This document shows, in pieces, positions 14,592 through 18,003 of a DNA stretch of 18,003 bases. Every line of letters starts with the position of its first letter. Within the stretch, counting starts at the first letter, position 1. The notes beneath the pieces are model-generated. The model was not told the origin of the DNA and made no database searches. It saw nothing but the letters and a program-made list of their open reading frames with translations. The DNA is from an uncultured Prevotella sp. GTDB taxonomy: Bacteria; Bacteroidota; Bacteroidia; Bacteroidales; Bacteroidaceae. The stretch covers positions 1 to 18,003 of the forward strand of contig CAAFFL010000225.1 of NCBI GenBank assembly GCA_900762125.1. The letters are read 5' to 3'. Position numbers and translations under genes: made by a program.

Positions 14592-14660
14592 ACCGCCCTC
14601 CTTCAGAGGCTCAGGGAGAGCATCCTGTAACTCACATCCCCTCCTTTGGAGGGGCTTGGG
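14592..14660. repeat. C-rich/G-rich intergenic element between hpt and adk
   Basis: It contains a perfect 7-bp palindromic stem CCCCTCC-TTT-GGAGGGG (14638-14654) and a second weaker C-rich/purine-rich block (14594-14618). It resembles the inverted repeat at 10-33. Sequence of this kind is common in gaps of Prevotella-like genomes as I recall. The copy here lengthens the hpt-adk gap to 158 bases without any open frame. Confidence 0.45.
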
Positions 14661-14667
14661 AAAGATC

Positions 14668-15204
14668 TCACTCTACAAGGGTGTAGATGTCCTTGAGGTT
14701 GCGGCCCTGCTGATCGTAGTCGAGACCGTAGCCGACGATGAAGTCGTTGGGGATCTCCATGGCGGGGTACTCGATGTTCAGGGGCACCTGCAGCTTGCCG
14801 GGCTTGACGAGGAGCGTGCAGATGTGCGCCTCTGCAGGGTGCTGCTGCTCGAGGTCGGCAAGCATCTGCTTCATGGTGAAGCCCGTGTCGACGATGTCCT
14901 CGACGATGACGACGGTGCGTCCCTCGATGCTGGTGTTCAAGCCGATGACCTCCTTCACCTTGCCGGTAGTGTCGGTGCCCTGGTAGGACGCCATCTTCAC
15001 AAACGAAATCTCACAAGGTATCGTGATCTCGCGCAACAGGTCTGCGGCAAAGATGAACGAGCCGTTCAACACTGCGAGGAACAGCGGGTTCTTGCCCGCC
15101 ATTTCCTTGTTTATCTTCTTTGCGACGTCCTTGACGCGCTGCTGAATCTCTGTTGCGGGGATAAACGTTCGGAACGTTTTGTCCTTGATTTTAACTATAC
15201 ACAT
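14668..15204 (-). CDS. hpt: Hypoxanthine phosphoribosyltransferase
   Basis: A 178-residue purine-salvage enzyme that joins hypoxanthine or guanine to PRPP. Motifs are LNGSFIFAADL (near 46-56), the flexible-loop region MASYQGTDTTGKVKE (71-85), the PRPP-binding stretch VVIVEDIVDTG (98-108), and IPNDFIVGYGLDYDQQGRNLKDIYTL at the C terminus, which contacts the base and pyrophosphate. Length is normal. It is the first gene of the minus-strand run hpt-adk-obgE-pgeF-M23 and has a candidate promoter directly upstream, giving a leader of about 20 bases. It is divergent from nnr across a 143-base gap. Confidence 0.97.
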   Translation of the reverse strand: MCIVKIKDKTFRTFIPATEIQQRVKDVAKKINKEMAGKNPLFLAVLNGSFIFAADLLREITIPCEISFVKMASYQGTDTTGKVKEVIGLNTSIEGRTVVIVEDIVDTGFTMKQMLADLEQQHPAEAHICTLLVKPGKLQVPLNIEYPAMEIPNDFIVGYGLDYDQQGRNLKDIYTLVE

Positions 15205-15229
15205 AGCTTGACTTTCGATTGTGATTATG

Positions 15230-15264
15230 CAAAAGTACTAAAAAGCCACGAGAATGGCGGCAAA
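15230..15264 (-). promoter_or_regulatory. Candidate promoter of the hpt operon
   Basis: On the minus strand: TTTG (15261-15264), a 23-base spacer, then TACTTTTG (15230-15237), a match to TAnnTTTG. The spacer is 2-3 bases longer than the usual 19-21, so the -33 element is less certain than the -7 element. Expected transcription start is near 15224. Confidence 0.55.
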
Positions 15265-15332
15265 GACTTCTACTTTTTATCTCTTTTACTAAAAATATCT
15301 GCGCGCCGCGGCACATTCTCCAATCTTTTCAC

Positions 15333-15340
15333 TATCTTTG
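15333..15340 (+). promoter_or_regulatory. Candidate -7 element of nnr
   Basis: TATCTTTG on the plus strand matches TAnnTTTG. No TTTG is found 19-21 bases upstream. The nnr ATG is at 15348, only 7 bases after the element, so the transcript would have almost no leader. Confidence 0.5.
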
Positions 15341-15347
15341 CACTGAG

Positions 15348-16865
15348 ATGAAGATTTTTTCCACTGCTCAGATTCATGAGCTAGACAAATATACCATTGA
15401 GCACGAGCCTGTCAAATCAATTGACTTGATGGAGCGTGCCGCCAAAGCACTCACCCGTGCCATCATGGATGAGTGGACGGACCGCACGCCCGTCGTCGTC
15501 TTCGCCGGACCAGGCAACAACGGTGGCGACGCCCTCGCCGTGGCGCGCCTGCTGTCGGAGCAGGGCTACAAGGTGAGCGTGTACCTGTTCAACATCCACA
15601 ACAAACTCTCCGACGACTGCGCGCTGAACAAGCAGCGCCTCACGCAGGGCAAGCGTGTGGCGTCGTTCACGGAGATCACGCTGGACTTCACCCCGCCCGA
15701 GATCACCGCCGACACCCTCGTCGTCGACGGCCTCTTCGGCTCGGGACTGAACAAGCCACTCATGGGCGGCTTCGCCTCACTGGTGAAATACATCAACCAG
15801 AGTCTGGCGAAGGTCGTGAGCATCGACATCCCGTCGGGCCTGATGTGCGAGGACAACACCTATAACATCCGGACGAACATCATCCACGCGGACCTCACGC
15901 TGACGCTGCAGCAGCGGAAACTCGCGATGATGCTCGCCGACAACCAGCCATACATCGGCCGTCTGAAGGTGCTCGACATCCGACTGTCACCCGACTATAT
16001 CCGGCAGACGGAGACCGCCGCCCGTATCTTGGAGGAGCGCGACGTGCGCCAGCTGCTGCGTCCGCGCGGCGACTTCGCCCATAAGGGCACGATGGGCCAC
16101 GCGCTCCTCGTCGCGGGCAGCTATGGCATGGCGGGCGCGGCGATCCTCGCCACACGGGCCTGTCTGCGATCGGGCGCGGGGAAGGTGACGGTGCACACAC
16201 CGCGGAAGAACTATGCCATCATGCAGACCGCCATCCCCGAGGCCGTGCTACAGATGGACCATGAGGAGACCTCTTTCTCCGAGAGCGTCGACAGCGACGA
16301 CTACGACGCACTGGGCATCGGACCCGGTCTGGGACTGAGCGAGAACACCGCCATCGCCCTCATCGGACAGATCCGCCGCACACAGTGTCCCATCGTCGTC
16401 GACGCGGACGCACTGAACATCCTCGCGAACCACCAGGCCTGGATGCAGCAGCTGCCGAAGGGCATCATCATGACGCCGCACCCGAAGGAGTTTGACCGCC
16501 TCGCGGGCAGTGCGAGCAGCAGCGACTACGAGCGGCTGGTGCGTGCACGGCAGCTTTCCGAGCACCTGCACGGATACATCCTCCTCAAGGGCCACTACTC
16601 CGCACTGTGTCTGCCCGACGGACACATCGTCTTCAACCAGACGGGCAACAGCGGCATGGCGACGGCGGGCAGCGGCGACGTCCTCACGGGCATCATCACC
16701 GGTCTCCTCGCCCGCGGCTACGAGCGTGACGCGGCATGCATGCTCGGCATGTACCTCCACGGCCTCGCCGGCGACCTCGCCGCGAAGGAGATAGGCAAGG
16801 AGAGCCTCATCGCCAGCGACATCATCAAGTATTTACCGAAGGCATTCCTCCGTTTAAACGATTAA
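15348..16865 (+). CDS. nnr: Bifunctional NAD(P)HX epimerase / ADP-dependent dehydratase
   Basis: A 505-residue repair enzyme. The N-terminal YjeF_N domain (about 1-215) epimerises damaged hydrated NAD(P)H. The C-terminal ribokinase-like domain (about 225-505) dehydrates the S form using ADP. N-terminal motifs are MKIFSTAQIHELDKYTIEHEP, AGPGNNGGDALAVARLL (53-69), VVDGLFGSGLN and SIDIPSGL. C-terminal motifs are HKGTMGHALLVAGSYGMAGAAILA, GIGPGLG (near 323-329), VVDADALNIL, TPHPKEFDRL and NSGMATAGSGDVLTGIITGLL (from about 434). The sequence of the opening residues and the promoter position both support the ATG at 15348. The stop overlaps an ATG of the next frame (TAATG at 16863-16867). Confidence 0.98.
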   Translation: MKIFSTAQIHELDKYTIEHEPVKSIDLMERAAKALTRAIMDEWTDRTPVVVFAGPGNNGGDALAVARLLSEQGYKVSVYLFNIHNKLSDDCALNKQRLTQGKRVASFTEITLDFTPPEITADTLVVDGLFGSGLNKPLMGGFASLVKYINQSLAKVVSIDIPSGLMCEDNTYNIRTNIIHADLTLTLQQRKLAMMLADNQPYIGRLKVLDIRLSPDYIRQTETAARILEERDVRQLLRPRGDFAHKGTMGHALLVAGSYGMAGAAILATRACLRSGAGKVTVHTPRKNYAIMQTAIPEAVLQMDHEETSFSESVDSDDYDALGIGPGLGLSENTAIALIGQIRRTQCPIVVDADALNILANHQAWMQQLPKGIIMTPHPKEFDRLAGSASSSDYERLVRARQLSEHLHGYILLKGHYSALCLPDGHIVFNQTGNSGMATAGSGDVLTGIITGLLARGYERDAACMLGMYLHGLAGDLAAKEIGKESLIASDIIKYLPKAFLRLND

Positions 16866-16888
16866 TGCACTTTTCAACCATAAGAAGC

Positions 16889-17983
16889 ATGAAGAAGAAG
16901 ATATTGCTATCAGGCTTGGTAAGCCTGATAGGTCTGACAGCGAACAACATGAACAGCGCCTCGGCACAGAGCATCGAGGGCACGAGCTACTATCTGCCGA
17001 AGGTCGCGACGGTATTCACCGTGAAGGTGGAGAAGACCAGCTACACGCCGGGACAGTTTGCGCCCTACGCCCGCCTGTACCTGAAGAAGGACGTCGCGCA
17101 GGAGGCACAGACAAGCTACCGCCTCATCGGCCTGGAGATGACGCCCGTGGCCGAGGTGGACACGAGCAAGCACTTCACGCTGTTGCTGGGCAAGAAGGTG
17201 AACATCACGAAGGTGAGCCAGAGCCCGAGCGGACAGCTCCTCGCGATCAACGCCGACGTGGAGCCGACGAAGGCCGTGTTGCCTACGTTCACGCCCGCGC
17301 CGAAGCCCGCGCCCCTGAACCCGAAGGACTATATGACCGAGGAGATCCTCAGCGCGGGGAGCATGGCGAAGATGGCGGAGCTCACCGCGCAGGAAATCTA
17401 TGACGTGCGCGACAGCCGTAACCTGATCTCCCGCGGACAGGCGGACTTCATGCCGAAGGACGGCCAGCAGATGGACATCATGATGGCGAACCTCGACAAG
17501 CAGGAGCGTGCGTTGCGCCAGACCTTCGAGGGCACCGTCACGAAGGACACCACATGGACGACGGTGACCTATCTGCCCGTGAAGGAGGGCGAGGAAGTCC
17601 TCTTCCGCTTCTCACGGTGGCTGGGCGTGGTGGACAAGGATGACCTCTCAGGTACACCTTATTATATAAAGGTGGAGGATCTGCACAGCCTCGCCGCCCC
17701 CGAGGCCGCACCCGCTGAGAAGAAAGAGGACAAGAACGACATCGGCCTGCGCGTGGCACAACCCGACAAGATTCGCCTCACCGTCACCGCCCTCGACGCT
17801 ACGGCGGGCAGCCGTGACGCCACGACGGGCGCCGTCCAGGCTACATACGAGCTCTCTGCCCCGCAGTTTGGCACCGTAGAGAGCCTCAGTGGCGAGCTCT
17901 TCGGCAAGAAGCAGACTGCGAGCATCGTCATCGATCCGCTCACGGGCAGTGTGAGGAAGATCGAAAGCATTACGGCAGAATAA
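16889..17983 (+). CDS. Exported DUF4831-like protein of unknown function
   Basis: A 364-residue protein from the ATG at 16889, which directly begins a signal peptide (MKKKILLSGLVSLIGL... ending near SASAQ) and has a purine-rich stretch (AAGAAG) just before it. An in-frame ATG at 16865 overlaps the nnr stop and would add MHFSTIRS. The mature part is predicted soluble: SYYLPKVATVFTVKVEKTSYTPGQFAPYARLYL near the start, a Pro/Ala-rich stretch near residue 130, a central helical part with MMANLDKQERALRQTFEGT, and a beta-rich end. The opening and the LYLKKDVAQE pattern fit DUF4831 proteins of Bacteroidota as I remember them. Their function is unknown. It is 23 bases after nnr and probably in the same transcript. 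Confidence 0.85.
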   Translation: MKKKILLSGLVSLIGLTANNMNSASAQSIEGTSYYLPKVATVFTVKVEKTSYTPGQFAPYARLYLKKDVAQEAQTSYRLIGLEMTPVAEVDTSKHFTLLLGKKVNITKVSQSPSGQLLAINADVEPTKAVLPTFTPAPKPAPLNPKDYMTEEILSAGSMAKMAELTAQEIYDVRDSRNLISRGQADFMPKDGQQMDIMMANLDKQERALRQTFEGTVTKDTTWTTVTYLPVKEGEEVLFRFSRWLGVVDKDDLSGTPYYIKVEDLHSLAAPEAAPAEKKEDKNDIGLRVAQPDKIRLTVTALDATAGSRDATTGAVQATYELSAPQFGTVESLSGELFGKKQTASIVIDPLTGSVRKIESITAE

Positions 17984-17985
17984 TA

Positions 17986-18003
17986 ACCCACATTGCAGCG
18001 GGT
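17986..18003. other. Possible hairpin cut by the window edge
   Basis: After the TAA of the last gene, ACCC (17986-17989) can pair with GGGT at the very end of the window, with mismatches inside. It could be the start of a terminator, but the following bases are not visible. Confidence 0.2.

Overview
The window looks like chromosomal DNA of a Bacteroidales bacterium, probably Prevotella-like and G+C-rich. The evidence is threefold. Proteins are of Bacteroidota type: DUF4369/TlpA thioredoxins, a DUF4831-like protein, an AAA-ATPase/PD-(D/E)XK protein and a short-LID adenylate kinase. Promoters fit the Bacteroidota form TTTG - about 20 bp - TAnnTTTG. Start codons lack strong Shine-Dalgarno sequences. 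I see no rRNA, tRNA, CRISPR array, insertion sequence or phage gene.

Layout. (a) 65-4462, plus strand: two adjacent genes for exported thiol-redox proteins. One joins a ThuA-like domain to a DsbD-N-like domain. The other carries two DUF4369-TlpA units in tandem. A probable terminator follows at about 4550-4580. (b) 4577-5236, minus strand: an exported LolA-like protein. Its promoter stands back to back with that of the next gene. (c) 5427-10648, plus strand: a lower-G+C AAA-ATPase/nuclease-fold gene, an exported S9 peptidase and UDP-galactopyranose mutase (glf). (d) 10736-15204, minus strand: a housekeeping run transcribed as hpt, adk, obgE, pgeF and an M23 peptidase with one intact and one degenerate domain. 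Three of its gaps contain inverted repeats. (e) 15348-17983, plus strand and divergent from hpt: the NAD(P)HX repair enzyme nnr and an exported DUF4831-like protein.

How the parts fit. Block (d)/(e) is core metabolism (purine salvage, adenylate balance, NADH repair), ribosome-linked GTPase function and peptidoglycan upkeep. Block (a) is a probable periplasmic thiol-disulfide pair. Block (c) mixes an accessory ATPase gene with peptide degradation and a cell-surface galactofuranose step. I do not see a clearly new multi-gene system. The most unusual items are the redox pair, the M23 protein that carries its own degenerate copy, and the structured gaps of the minus-strand operon.
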